DNA from: Acidobacteriota bacterium
Lineage (GTDB): Bacteria > Acidobacteriota > Vicinamibacteria > Vicinamibacterales > UBA2999
Length of the DNA stretch: 33,068 nt
NCBI GenBank assembly: GCA_020851565.1
Contig: JADZCN010000050.1
Coordinates: 1 to 33,068 of the forward strand
Reading direction: 5' to 3'
Below, in pieces: positions 15,366-22,871 of this stretch. The notes beneath the pieces were generated by a model. The model had not been told where the DNA came from. It searched no databases and worked only from the letters and a program-made list of their open reading frames with translations. The position numbers were made by a program, and so were the translations under genes. The first letter of the stretch is position 1; each line of letters opens with the position of its first letter.

Positions 15366-16355
15366 TTAGCGCGCTTCGAGCGTCGTCCGGATGGCGGTGA
15401 GGAACTCCTCGGCCATGCGCCGGTAGCCGGCCTCGGTGGGATGCAGGCCGTCCACGCCGACGTACGTCGTCAGCGACGGAAGGAACGCGTCGAACAGGTT
15501 GACGAACACCGCGCCCTCTCCCGATGCCAGCGCCCGAACGCGGGTGTTGTACTCGACGATGACCTCCTGGTCGAGCGTGTTGATGCCGCCGGGCCTGGAC
15601 GGCGTCAGGCCCGCGATGAACACCCGTGCGCCTCGGTTACGAGCCTCCTTCGCCATGGCGTCCAGCCCCGCGATGCCGACGTTGATGCCGCGCCGGCCGT
15701 AGAGGCTGAGGTCGTTGTAGCCCTCGAGCAGGAGCACGACGTCGGCGTTGGTGGACGACAGCACCCCGGGGAACCTCGCCGCACCGTCGAGCGCGCTCTC
15801 GCCGCTGCTGCCGGCATTGATGACCTGGATGGTCGAGGCCTGCGCCGTGTAGCGCCCGAGCAGGAAGGTGCGGAGTTGCGTCGGGTACGAGGCTTCGGGC
15901 ACCAGGCGCAGCGGCGCCCAGGCCATGCCCTGGCCGGAAGCCCCCGTCGCCCCAGGGACCGTGACCTCGCCCGCGGTCGTGCTGTCGCCGAACGCCAGGA
16001 ACCGAGTGCGCGTCAGCGTGGGGATGCGGCTCACCGCGACCGTGAACGAGCACGCCGCGGCGGTGTTCCGCGCGTCCACGGCCTGGCAGGAGACGTTCGT
16101 CGTTCCCACATTGAACAGCGAGCCCGAGAAGGGCGAGCACGTCACGGTCACGGGTGCCACCCCGCCCGTCGTGGTGGGTTGCGGAAACGTGACGGCGACG
16201 CTGGTGCCGGTCGTCGAGCCGACGACCCCGGTCGGGCAGGTGATCCTGAAGGCCCCCGGAGGCGTCGGCGTAGGCGTCGGGGAGGTCGGCGAGTCGGCCC
16301 CGCCGCAGGACACGGCCAGCAGCGCGGCGATCAGGGGGGTGAATCGCGCCTTCAT
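15366..16355 (-). CDS. SGNH/GDSL hydrolase lipoprotein with an HYR-like N-terminal domain
   Basis: A 329-residue protein. The first 17 residues look like a lipoprotein signal ending LLAVSC, with C17 as the likely lipidated residue, followed by a Ser/Thr/Pro linker (SPTSPTPTPTPPG). Residues about 38-110 resemble a HYR/Ig-like beta domain (VTCSPFSGSLFNVGTTNVSCQAVDA, with paired cysteines). The rest is an SGNH hydrolase: block I FLAFGDSTTAG (S125), block II NAGSSGESA (G182), block III EGYNDL (N214) and block V DGLHPTEAGY (D302, H305). All catalytic residues are present. Such enzymes are esterases or deacetylases acting on lipids or polysaccharides; here it is probably anchored to an outer-envelope membrane. 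The stop is 9 bases before the start of the ABC ATPase. Confidence 0.9.
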   Translation of the reverse strand: MKARFTPLIAALLAVSCGGADSPTSPTPTPTPPGAFRITCPTGVVGSTTGTSVAVTFPQPTTTGGVAPVTVTCSPFSGSLFNVGTTNVSCQAVDARNTAAACSFTVAVSRIPTLTRTRFLAFGDSTTAGEVTVPGATGASGQGMAWAPLRLVPEASYPTQLRTFLLGRYTAQASTIQVINAGSSGESALDGAARFPGVLSSTNADVVLLLEGYNDLSLYGRRGINVGIAGLDAMAKEARNRGARVFIAGLTPSRPGGINTLDQEVIVEYNTRVRALASGEGAVFVNLFDAFLPSLTTYVGVDGLHPTEAGYRRMAEEFLTAIRTTLEAR

Positions 16356-16420
16356 TCAGCTCAGCCGTCGATTTTACCCCGCGCCCGGACCGGGCTCGTG
16401 CCAGGGCGCCACCGGCCCGT

Positions 16421-17536
16421 TCAGAAGGCGAACTCGTAGCAGCCGGGGGTGACCAGCACCCGGTTGCCGCCGGGAAACGACAGGCTCGAGGGGGCCATGA
16501 TGCCGGCCGCGCGGAACTGAAGGGTGCGGACCTTCTCGCCATCGGCGTCGAAGACGTAGGTGAACGGCACGACGAAGGACACCCACAGCCGGCCCTGGGG
16601 ATCCACGGCGGCCGTGCGGATCACCGGCGGCACCAGGGGGAACTCCCGATCGCCGACGCGCCGCCGTGGCCATCGCTCCGGGAGCGCGGCCACCACCGGG
16701 TCGATCTCGCGGCCCTGGATCACGCGCTCGAACAGCAGGTCACCCTTCGCGCTGTACTTCCTGAAGGCTGGCACACCCGCGAGGAAGACGAAGTAGAAGC
16801 CACCGTCCGGTTCCGGGAGCGCGAGGCCGGCGTTGAGCGCCAGGTGCACCTCCTGGTCCGCCTCCTGCCCCGTGCGCCGCGGCCGGCCCATGCTGCGCAG
16901 GGGCGCGCCCATCGGCGTGTATTCGGTGAGCAGCCAGCCCGTGTCCGGCTCGCTCAGGACCACCGTCTTCCCGGTGTAGACGAGGCTCCCCACGCCGCTG
17001 AGGACCAGCGGCCCCATCGTCACGCGCGGCGCGATGGCGCCCGCGCGCGTGAAGCCGCCCGTCCGGATGCCCGCCGGGCCGAACACCTGGATGCGCTCGC
17101 GCCCGCCCGGTGCGTCGGCCACGGCAAAGGAACCGTCAGGCGCGACGTCGAACGCGCCGGGGTCGAGGAGGCGACCCTCCTCCCCGCCAATCGTCACCAG
17201 TGTGCGGAAGTCCTCGCCCCGCTCACCGACGGTGTGGACCGAATGCCCGCGCCGGTCGAACACGTAGTACGGACCGCGGGGGACCTTCTCGAATCCCGCC
17301 GGCTCGCGGAAGCGCCCGACGATGTCGGGAGGCAGGGCGGCGACGCTGCGAAGGATCTCGACGCGGCCGGGGGAAGGCTGAGAGGCGGGGAGGGAAAGTG
17401 AGAAGGGAGAAGTGAGAAGTGCGACGCGGGAAGCGGGAAGTGAGAAGGCTGAAGGGAGAAGCGGGAAGCCGGAAAGGGGCATGGCGATGACCGGGAGGGC
17501 CATCGCGGCGAGAAGCGTGCCGAAGCGATTGTTCAC
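16421..17536 (-). CDS. Secreted beta-propeller (NHL/6-bladed type) protein
   Basis: A 371-residue product. I place the start at GTG 17536, because AGGGG lies 6 bases upstream (17543-17547) and a signal-peptide-like sequence begins there (NNRFGTLLAAMALPVIAMPLSG). From about residue 57 (GRVEILRSVAALPPDIVGRF) the protein looks conserved and carries repeated propeller-type strands: GPYYVFDRRGHSVHTV, FDVAPDGSFAVADA, EPDGGFYFVFLAG, DPQGRLWVSFVVPFTYVFD. No catalytic motif is visible; such proteins often bind ligands or partners. Residues about 20-55 are encoded by a purine/pyrimidine tandem repeat and are rich in Ser, Pro, Leu and Phe. It follows the E1 gene by 83 bases on the same strand. Confidence 0.75.
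   Translation of the reverse strand: MNNRFGTLLAAMALPVIAMPLSGFPLLPSAFSLPASRVALLTSPFSLSLPASQPSPGRVEILRSVAALPPDIVGRFREPAGFEKVPRGPYYVFDRRGHSVHTVGERGEDFRTLVTIGGEEGRLLDPGAFDVAPDGSFAVADAPGGRERIQVFGPAGIRTGGFTRAGAIAPRVTMGPLVLSGVGSLVYTGKTVVLSEPDTGWLLTEYTPMGAPLRSMGRPRRTGQEADQEVHLALNAGLALPEPDGGFYFVFLAGVPAFRKYSAKGDLLFERVIQGREIDPVVAALPERWPRRRVGDREFPLVPPVIRTAAVDPQGRLWVSFVVPFTYVFDADGEKVRTLQFRAAGIMAPSSLSFPGGNRVLVTPGCYEFAF
17381..17480 (+). repeat. Polypurine tandem repeat inside the propeller gene
   Basis: About 100 bases, mostly A and G on the + strand, built of GAGAAG, GGGAAG and AAGTGAG units of 6-9 bases. It lies in frame within the beginning of the propeller gene, between the signal peptide and the conserved domain. 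Repeats of this kind are usually intergenic, so this one appears to have been taken into the coding sequence. Confidence 0.7.
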
Positions 17537-17579
17537 CGTCGGCCCCTGCCTCCCCGCCCGACTCCCGACCGCTATCCGA

Positions 17580-17613
17580 CTCCCGGTTCCCGGCTCCCGG
17601 CTCCCGGCTCCCG
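17580..17613 (-). repeat. (GGGAGCC)5 minisatellite just after the E1 stop codon
   Basis: Five units of exactly 7 bases (GGGAGCC, one GGGAACC, one GGGAGTC) on the minus strand start about 6 bases past the stop codon of the E1 gene. The five GGG runs with 4-base loops are a textbook G-quadruplex pattern on the mRNA strand. Confidence 0.85.
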
Positions 17614-17619
17614 ACGTGA

Positions 17620-19764
17620 TCAGTACGCGACCGTCTCCTTGATCGCCTTCAGCACGTCGGCCGACTGCGGCAGGATGGCCTTCTCGAGATCCGGGGCGTA
17701 GGCGACGGGGCAGTCCATCGCGGCCACGCGGCGCACGGGCGCGTCGAGCTCGCCGAAGAGCTCGTCGGCGATGCGCGCGGCGATCTCGGCGCCGAAGCCG
17801 CACGTGAGCGTGTCCTCGTGGACGATGACGACGCGGTTGGTCTGGCGGACCAGCTCCGAGATCCCTGCCCAGTCGTAGGGGATGATCGTCCTGAGGTCGA
17901 ACACGGCGGCGCTGATGCCGTCCTTCTCGGCCTGTTGTGCGGCGAGGAGCGAGCGCTGGACGAGCGCGCCCCAGGTGAGCACGACGACGTCGGTGCCGGG
18001 CCGCCGGAGGGAGCCCTTGCCGAACGGGATCATGAAGTCGTCACCCGGGTACGCGCCCTTGTTGTAGGTCTGGCGGTACAGGTGCTTGTGCTCCAGGAAC
18101 ATCACGGGGTCGTCGCAGCGGATGGCGGTGCGGAGCAGGCCGGCGGCGTCCACGGCGTTGCAGGGGAACGCGATGCGGATGCCCGGGCAGTGCGCGAAGA
18201 TGCTGACGCCGGACTGGCTGTGGTACGGCGCGCCGGTGATGTAGCCGCCGATGGGCACGCGCACGACCATCGGGCACGAGAAGTTGTTGCTCGAGCGGTA
18301 GCGCAGCATGGACATCTCATCCTTCAGCTGCATCATGGCGGGCCAGATGTAGTCGAAGAACTGGATTTCCACGACGGGCTTGATGCCGCGCGTGGCCATG
18401 CCGACGGCGCGGCCGATGATGTTGGCCTCGGCGAGCGGCGAGTTGAAGACGCGGTCGCTGCCGTAGGCGCGCTGCAGCCCGTGCGTGACCTTGAAGACGC
18501 CGCCCTTGCCCGGCACCTTCGCAAGTGCGGACTCGCGGCTCGCGTCGGCCACGTCCTCGCCGAAGACGACGATGCGCGGGTTGCGTGCCATCTCGGCCTT
18601 GAGCGTGCGGTTGATGGCGGCAACCATCGTGTCGGGCTTGCCGGTGGGCTGCTCGGGCGTCTCGAAGGCGGCCGATGTCGGGTCCACGTCCGGTGAGAAG
18701 ACGTACCAGTCCGCGGTCTCGACGGATGGCTTCGGCGCGGCGAGTGCGGCGTCGGTGGCCTCGAGGATCTCGCGGTCCACGTCCGCGAGAATGGCCTCGA
18801 AATCCGCTTCGGTGGAGAGCCCCTCCCTGAGCAGGAACGCGCGCAGGCGCGCGAGCGGGTCCCGCTTCGCCTCGGCCTCGCGCTCCTCCGGCGTCTTGTA
18901 CAGCCGCTCGTCGTCCGAGAGCGAGTGCGAGTACGGCCGGATGACCTTTGCGTGGACGAGCGCGGGCTTGCGCTCGCGGCGGATGTAGGAGACGGCGCGG
19001 CCGACGGCGCGGTAGCTCTCGAGGAAGTCGGTGCCGTCGCAGCGGATGACCTCGAGGTGCGGGAACGACTCGACGAGCTTCGAGATGTCGCCGCCGGCGG
19101 TCTGGACCTCGACGGGCACCGAGATGGCGTAGCCGTTGTCCTCCACCATGAAGAGCACCGGCGTGAGCCGGGTGCATGCCGTGTTGAGCGACTCCCAGAA
19201 CTCGCCTTCGCTGGTGGCGCCGTCGCCGATGGACATGTAGACGACTTCGTCGCCGTGGAAGCGCGACTCGCGATCGGAGATGTCCGGGACGCGCTCGAAG
19301 ATCATGCCGGCCTCGGCGGCGCCGACGGCCTGCAGGGCCTGCGTGCCGGTGGGGCTGCCCTGCGAGGGGATGTTCAGCTTCTTGTGGCCCCAGTGCGACG
19401 GCATCTGGCGGCCGCCGGAGTTCGGATCGTCCTTCGCGCCCACCGCGCCGAGCAGCATCTCGAGCGGCGTCATGCCGAGCGTGAGGCAGAGTGCCCGATC
19501 GCGGTAGTACGGGTAGAACCAGTCGTATCCCGCGCGCAGGTGCAGGCCCGCGGCGGTGAGCACGGCCTCGTGGCCGGCGCCGCTGATCTGGAAGAAGATG
19601 CGGCTCTGGTTCTTGAGCTGGATCTCCTTGTCGTCGAGGCGACGGGACAGCAGCATGGTGCGGTACGCGCGCACCAGGTCCTCGCGCGTCAGTCCGTCCC
19701 AGTCTTTCGCGCGCGCCTTCTCGGCGCGGGCGTCGGCGGCGGGAGCCAGCGTGGATGCCTTCAT
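17620..19764 (-). CDS. 2-oxoacid dehydrogenase E1, alpha and beta subunits fused
   Basis: A 714-residue single-chain E1. Residues about 25-345 are the alpha part: SGAGHEAV, then FYPYYRDRA, and the thiamine diphosphate motif GDG (180-182) to N210 ([15 protein letters not shown] to VEDNGYAIS). Residues about 375-714 are the beta part: [52 protein letters not shown] and FLEHKHLYR. This is the branched-chain 2-oxoacid/acetoin/pyruvate E1 family; the substrate is unknown, with branched-chain 2-oxoacids the best guess from the alpha part. The product would need an E2 and E3, which are not in the window. It starts at ATG 19764 without a Shine-Dalgarno sequence, close to an extended -10 promoter, so the mRNA may be leaderless. 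Confidence 0.93.
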   Translation of the reverse strand: MKASTLAPAADARAEKARAKDWDGLTREDLVRAYRTMLLSRRLDDKEIQLKNQSRIFFQISGAGHEAVLTAAGLHLRAGYDWFYPYYRDRALCLTLGMTPLEMLLGAVGAKDDPNSGGRQMPSHWGHKKLNIPSQGSPTGTQALQAVGAAEAGMIFERVPDISDRESRFHGDEVVYMSIGDGATSEGEFWESLNTACTRLTPVLFMVEDNGYAISVPVEVQTAGGDISKLVESFPHLEVIRCDGTDFLESYRAVGRAVSYIRRERKPALVHAKVIRPYSHSLSDDERLYKTPEEREAEAKRDPLARLRAFLLREGLSTEADFEAILADVDREILEATDAALAAPKPSVETADWYVFSPDVDPTSAAFETPEQPTGKPDTMVAAINRTLKAEMARNPRIVVFGEDVADASRESALAKVPGKGGVFKVTHGLQRAYGSDRVFNSPLAEANIIGRAVGMATRGIKPVVEIQFFDYIWPAMMQLKDEMSMLRYRSSNNFSCPMVVRVPIGGYITGAPYHSQSGVSIFAHCPGIRIAFPCNAVDAAGLLRTAIRCDDPVMFLEHKHLYRQTYNKGAYPGDDFMIPFGKGSLRRPGTDVVVLTWGALVQRSLLAAQQAEKDGISAAVFDLRTIIPYDWAGISELVRQTNRVVIVHEDTLTCGFGAEIAARIADELFGELDAPVRRVAAMDCPVAYAPDLEKAILPQSADVLKAIKETVAY

Positions 19765-19774
19765 GACGAGCGAA

Positions 19775-19783
19775 ATTATACCA
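19775..19783 (-). promoter_or_regulatory. Extended -10 promoter for the E1 gene
   Basis: On the minus strand TGGTATAAT is a perfect extended -10 (TGn-TATAAT). A start point 6-7 bases on would fall near 19768, only about 4 bases before the ATG at 19764. No good -35 is present, as expected for an extended -10 promoter. Confidence 0.6.
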
Positions 19784-19793
19784 TCCGGGTCGA

Positions 19794-19802
19794 TGCTATA
19801 AT
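19794..19802 (+). promoter_or_regulatory. Extended -10 promoter for the cupin gene
   Basis: TGCTATAAT on the + strand is a perfect extended -10, giving a start near 19809 and a leader of about 19 bases to the ATG at 19828. The -35 zone of this promoter overlaps the -10 of the divergent E1 promoter, so two polymerases could not bind at once. Confidence 0.6.
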
Positions 19803-19827
19803 CCGCGCCACTCCACTCGGAAAACGC

Positions 19828-20193
19828 ATGAATTCACCCTCTGTTCGCCTCTATCGCTGGGACGAGATCGCGCTCGAGAAAGTCACCGAGATGATCTCGC
19901 GCAAACTGATCACCGGGGAGCGCGAGATGATCGCGCACATCCACCTGAAGCGCGGCGCGATCGTGCCGATGCACTCGCACGAGAGCGAGCAGATGACGTA
20001 CATCTTCCAGGGCGCGCTGAAGTTCCTCATCGGCGGCGAGGAGATCACCGTCCGCGAGGGCGAGGTGCTGCACATCCCTTCGTGGGTGCCGCACCAGGCC
20101 GAGGCGCTCGACGACACGTTCGAGATGGACATCTTCAGCCCCATCCGGCACGACTGGCTCGACGGAACGGATACGTACTTTCACAACAAATGA
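19828..20193 (+). CDS. Cupin domain protein
   Basis: A 121-residue single-domain cupin starting at ATG 19828 ([20 protein letters not shown]). The first cupin motif is [20 protein letters not shown], with the H-x-H and Glu metal ligands (H48, H50, E54 by count), and the second is [17 protein letters not shown], with the third His. It is therefore likely a metal-binding small barrel. Cupins include isomerases, dioxygenases and regulators; nothing points to one of these. It is divergent from the E1 gene and shares a promoter region with it. A long perfect inverted repeat follows its stop codon by 2 bases. Confidence 0.88.
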   Translation: MNSPSVRLYRWDEIALEKVTEMISRKLITGEREMIAHIHLKRGAIVPMHSHESEQMTYIFQGALKFLIGGEEITVREGEVLHIPSWVPHQAEALDDTFEMDIFSPIRHDWLDGTDTYFHNK

Positions 20194-20195
20194 CA

Positions 20196-20260
20196 TGGGG
20201 ACAGTCCCCGTCTCCAGTTGTCTCCGAACCGGTGACAACTGGAGACGGGGACTGTCCCCA
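20196..20260. repeat. Perfect 27-base inverted repeat built on GGGGACAGTCCCC
   Basis: Arms at 20196-20222 and 20234-20260 are perfectly complementary over 27 bases around an 11-base loop. Each arm also contains its own palindrome (GGGGAC, one base, GTCCCC). It lies between the cupin and lemA genes, on the same strand as both. Similar GGGGACAGTCCCC palindromes recur in many environmental bacterial genomes as REP-like elements; that is from memory. It may also act as a terminator-like barrier. Confidence 0.9.
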
Positions 20261-20283
20261 GCCGGGAAGCGCGGGGAGTCGAC

Positions 20284-20850
20284 ATGAGCGTGCTGATCAC
20301 GATCGGCGTACTGGCGCTGGTGGGCCTCTGGCTCGTCGCCGGCTACAACAAACTGGTCGGCCTCCGGAACCAGGTGACCAACGGGTGGAAGCAGATCGAC
20401 GTGCAGCTGAAGCGGCGTCACGATCTCATTCCCAATCTGGTGAACACCGTGAAGGGCGCGATGGAGTTCGAGCGCGACACGCTCGAGGCCGTGATCGCCG
20501 CGCGCAACCGCGCCGCCGCCGCCACGGGGCCGGCGGACGCGGGCCGCAGGGAAGGTGAGCTCAACGCCGCGCTCGGCCGCTTCTTCGCGCTCGCCGAACA
20601 GTACCCTCAGCTCACCGCCAACCAGAACGTCCGCGCGTTGCAGGAGGAGCTGGCCGCCACCGAGAACAAGGTCGGCTTCGCGCGCCAGTTCTACAACGAC
20701 ATCGCAACGAAGTACAACACCGCCACGCAGGTAATCCCTACGAACATCATCGCGAACTTCGCCGGCTTCAAGAACGCGGAGCTCTTCGAGATCACGAACG
20801 AGGCGGAACGCGTGGTGCCGACCGTGGACCTCTCCACGCGCAAGAGCTGA
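20284..20850 (+). CDS. lemA: LemA family protein
   Basis: A 188-residue protein with one N-terminal membrane helix (ITIGVLALVGLWLVAGYNKLV) and a long helical bundle. Family marks are YNKLVGLRNQVTNGWKQIDVQLKRRHDLIPNLV split over residues 21-53, TLEAVIAARNRAA, LTANQNVRALQEELAATENKVGFARQFYND and a NAELFEI end. GGGGAG lies about 5 bases before ATG 20284. LemA proteins are membrane-anchored and often paired with M48 peptidases, as here with the gene 77 bases downstream. The function is not well established; a scaffold or adaptor role at the envelope is usually suggested. Confidence 0.95.
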   Translation: MSVLITIGVLALVGLWLVAGYNKLVGLRNQVTNGWKQIDVQLKRRHDLIPNLVNTVKGAMEFERDTLEAVIAARNRAAAATGPADAGRREGELNAALGRFFALAEQYPQLTANQNVRALQEELAATENKVGFARQFYNDIATKYNTATQVIPTNIIANFAGFKNAELFEITNEAERVVPTVDLSTRKS

Positions 20851-20923
20851 AGGAAACGAGACCACGAAGGCACGAAGAGGCACGAAGGCAGCCGTGCCCA
20901 TCGTGCCTTCGTGGTTTCTTCCT
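20851..20923 (+). repeat. Inverted CACGAAGG repeat between lemA and the M48 gene
   Basis: The left arm (20851-20875) carries CACGAAGG units and pairs with the right arm (20901-20923) over about 18 bases with one mismatch plus AGGAA/TTCCT at the base. It starts at the first base after the lemA stop and ends 4 bases before the next ATG. It may work as an attenuator, or simply be one of the dispersed repeats. Confidence 0.75.
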
Positions 20924-20927
20924 GCCG

Positions 20928-21908
20928 ATGAACCTCTACGAGCAGCAGGCGCGCAACCGGCGGCGGACGTGGCTCGTGATGGCCGCGTTCGTCGGGCTCG
21001 TGCTGTTCCTCGGGCTCGGCTTCGATGCCGCGACCTCGTCGGCACAAGGATCGTTCGTGCCCATCGGCACGACCGCGGCGCTCCTCTATAGCGGCGGCAC
21101 CGCCGCCTACTCGTACTTCAACGGCGACCGTGCGGTCATCGCGTCCACGCGGGCCGTCAGCCTCGAGTCGGCCCTCGCCGCCAACCCGCACCACCTGCCC
21201 TACCGGCAGCTGGAGAACGTCGTGGACGAGATGGCCATTGCCGCCGGCCTCCCCCGCCCCAGGGTGTTCATCGTCGGGGACCCCGACCCCAACGCGTTCG
21301 CCACCGGCCGGGATCCGGAGCACGCGTCCATCGCGGTCACCGAGGGCCTGCTGGGCCTGCTCTCGCGAGAGCAGCTGCAGGGCGTCGTGGCCCACGAGAT
21401 GTCACACATCCGCAACTACGACATCCGCCTCATGACCATCGTGGCGGCGCTCATCGGCGCCGTGGCGCTGCTGGCCGACTGGGCCGCGCGCGGCTGGCGG
21501 TACGGGCTGGTCGGGGGCCGAGGTGGCGCGGGACGGGGCGGCGGAAGGAAGGAGGGCGGCAGCATCGCCGGGATCCTGCTGGTGGCCATCTGGCTGGTCG
21601 CGATGATCCTGGCGCCACTGGTGGCGCGCCTGCTGGCGATGATGGTGTCCCGCCAGCGCGAGTTCCTCGCCGATGCGTCGGGCGCCGAGCTGACGCGCAA
21701 CCCGGACGCCCTGGCCGACGCCCTCGAGGTGATCGAGTCGCGCGTGGAGCCGACGAAGGCGATTCACGAGGGGAGCGCGCAGCTCTGCATCGCGGACCCG
21801 CTGGGCCGTCGCGTCAACGAGCGGCGCGGCCGCTGGGCGGACCTCTTCGCGTCCCACCCGCCGATGCGCGAGCGCATCGCGGCGCTGAGGGCGATGGCGT
21901 TTCGGTAG
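20928..21908 (+). CDS. HtpX-like M48 family metalloprotease
   Basis: A 326-residue membrane protease. Two membrane helices lie at about 14-32 and 44-63. The zinc motif is HEMSH (156-160) in GVVAHEMSHIRNYD. Two more hydrophobic segments follow (about 167-185 and 211-235), separated by a Gly/Arg-rich cytoplasmic-type loop (GGRGGAGRGGGRKEGG). The third zinc ligand is the Glu of SRQREFLADASG. LFASHPPMRERIAAL is the usual C-terminal motif. HtpX degrades damaged membrane proteins. The gene is directly downstream of lemA, the known pairing. ATG 20928 is used; the ribosome site is not obvious because the repeat occupies the space. Confidence 0.93.
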   Translation: MNLYEQQARNRRRTWLVMAAFVGLVLFLGLGFDAATSSAQGSFVPIGTTAALLYSGGTAAYSYFNGDRAVIASTRAVSLESALAANPHHLPYRQLENVVDEMAIAAGLPRPRVFIVGDPDPNAFATGRDPEHASIAVTEGLLGLLSREQLQGVVAHEMSHIRNYDIRLMTIVAALIGAVALLADWAARGWRYGLVGGRGGAGRGGGRKEGGSIAGILLVAIWLVAMILAPLVARLLAMMVSRQREFLADASGAELTRNPDALADALEVIESRVEPTKAIHEGSAQLCIADPLGRRVNERRGRWADLFASHPPMRERIAALRAMAFR

Positions 21909-21931
21909 GGCGGCCCGCGGGAAGGGCCTCG

Positions 21932-22099
21932 CCGCTTCGCGGCTCGGTGGGCGGCGCGTCGGGCCGTAGGCCCTTCGAGTAGGCGGCGCTATCGCGCCGA
22001 GGGCCTGCGGTGGGAACCCACGCGCCCGAAGGGCGCCCCTCCCGGGCGGTGCAGCCGCCCGGCCCACCGCGCAAACGCGGCCCACGCGCCGAAGGCGCG
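21932..22099. repeat. Array of seven short GC hairpins between convergent genes
   Basis: In 168 bases there are seven separate perfect palindromes with 5-8 base stems and 3-5 base loops: 21932-21944, 21961-21973, 21985-21998, 22022-22036, 22042-22062, 22067-22080 and 22085-22099. Two share the loop GAA, and the others have TTC, GTA, TATC, TGCAG and CAAA. The array fills the gap between the M48 gene and the convergent rhomboid gene. No gene is visible. Confidence 0.85.
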
Positions 22100-22106
22100 C
22101 CCCCTG

Positions 22107-22859
22107 TTAGTGGATGTGCTTCTTCCACTCCCGCTTCCACTCGTCGTCGGTCGCCTTGCCGCCCGAGTAGACGTCGAACTTGCTCCGCGCGCGGCCCATG
22201 CGCCAGCGGAACCACCGATAGCGGAGCTCGTCGAGTGGCCGGGCGCGTAGCGACTTCAGGTAGATGTAGCCGACGACCAGACCGCCCAGGTGTGCCACGT
22301 GCGCGATGCCGCTGCCCGTCCCGCCAAAGGACGAGAGGAACGCGATGGCGCCGATGATCATCACGAAGATGCGCGCCGGGATCGGGAAGAGGAAGTAGAA
22401 GTAGATGGTGCGGTGCGGGAAGTACATCGCCCACGCGAGCAGCAGGCCGTAGATGGCGCCCGACGCGCCTACCGTGAGCGAGTAGTAGACGCTGGTCGAG
22501 AAGAGGGACAGCAGCAGCGTGGTCGCCGCGGCGCCGACGCCGGTGACCACGTAGTACTTGGTGAAGAAGCGCGTGCCCCACGTGCGCTCGAGCTCCACGC
22601 CGAACATCCACAGGGCCAGCATGTTGAACAGGATGTGGCTGAACCCGCTCGTGCTGTGCAGGAACATGTAGGTGAACGGCTGCCAGACGGCAAGGTGCTC
22701 GAACACGTCCTGCGGCGACAGGCCCAGCCTGAGCGTCATGGCCGGGACGATCAGGTTGAGCAGGAACGCGACGACGTTGACGATGAGCAGGATCTTGACG
22801 GCCGGGGTGAGGGGGCCGGGGCCGAACTGGTAGGAGTACTGGGATCCGTATCGCGCCAC
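22107..22859 (-). CDS. Rhomboid family intramembrane serine protease
   Basis: A 250-residue protein with about six membrane segments. Catalytic residues are clear: S133 in TVGASGAIYG and H190 in AHVAHLGGLVVGY; HILFNMLALWMFG supplies the conserved N79 and the helix 2 motif. The N-terminal 20 residues are hydrophilic, and the C-terminal 50 are basic and cytoplasmic-like (RWFRWRMGRARSK). Rhomboids cleave membrane helices of other proteins; the substrate is unknown. The start is GTG 22859. It follows the MFS gene by 12 bases and is probably the last gene of the murJ-MFS-rhomboid unit. Confidence 0.94.
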   Translation of the reverse strand: MARYGSQYSYQFGPGPLTPAVKILLIVNVVAFLLNLIVPAMTLRLGLSPQDVFEHLAVWQPFTYMFLHSTSGFSHILFNMLALWMFGVELERTWGTRFFTKYYVVTGVGAAATTLLLSLFSTSVYYSLTVGASGAIYGLLLAWAMYFPHRTIYFYFLFPIPARIFVMIIGAIAFLSSFGGTGSGIAHVAHLGGLVVGYIYLKSLRARPLDELRYRWFRWRMGRARSKFDVYSGGKATDDEWKREWKKHIH

Positions 22860-22871
22860 GGGCGGATCGTA

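Noticed and set aside
16383..16395. Palindrome GCCCGG-A-CCGGGC upstream of the SGNH gene
   Set aside because: A loop of one base cannot fold, and no other signal supports an operator.
14046..16439. 797-residue plus-strand frame across the ABC genes and the SGNH gene
   Set aside because: Spans three clear minus-strand genes and has low-complexity Arg/Gly/Ala composition.
17537..17803. N-terminal extension of the propeller protein into the E1 gene
   Set aside because: The extension is antisense-like/out of frame with E1 and runs through the GGGAGCC repeat; the GTG at 17536 has a good ribosome site.
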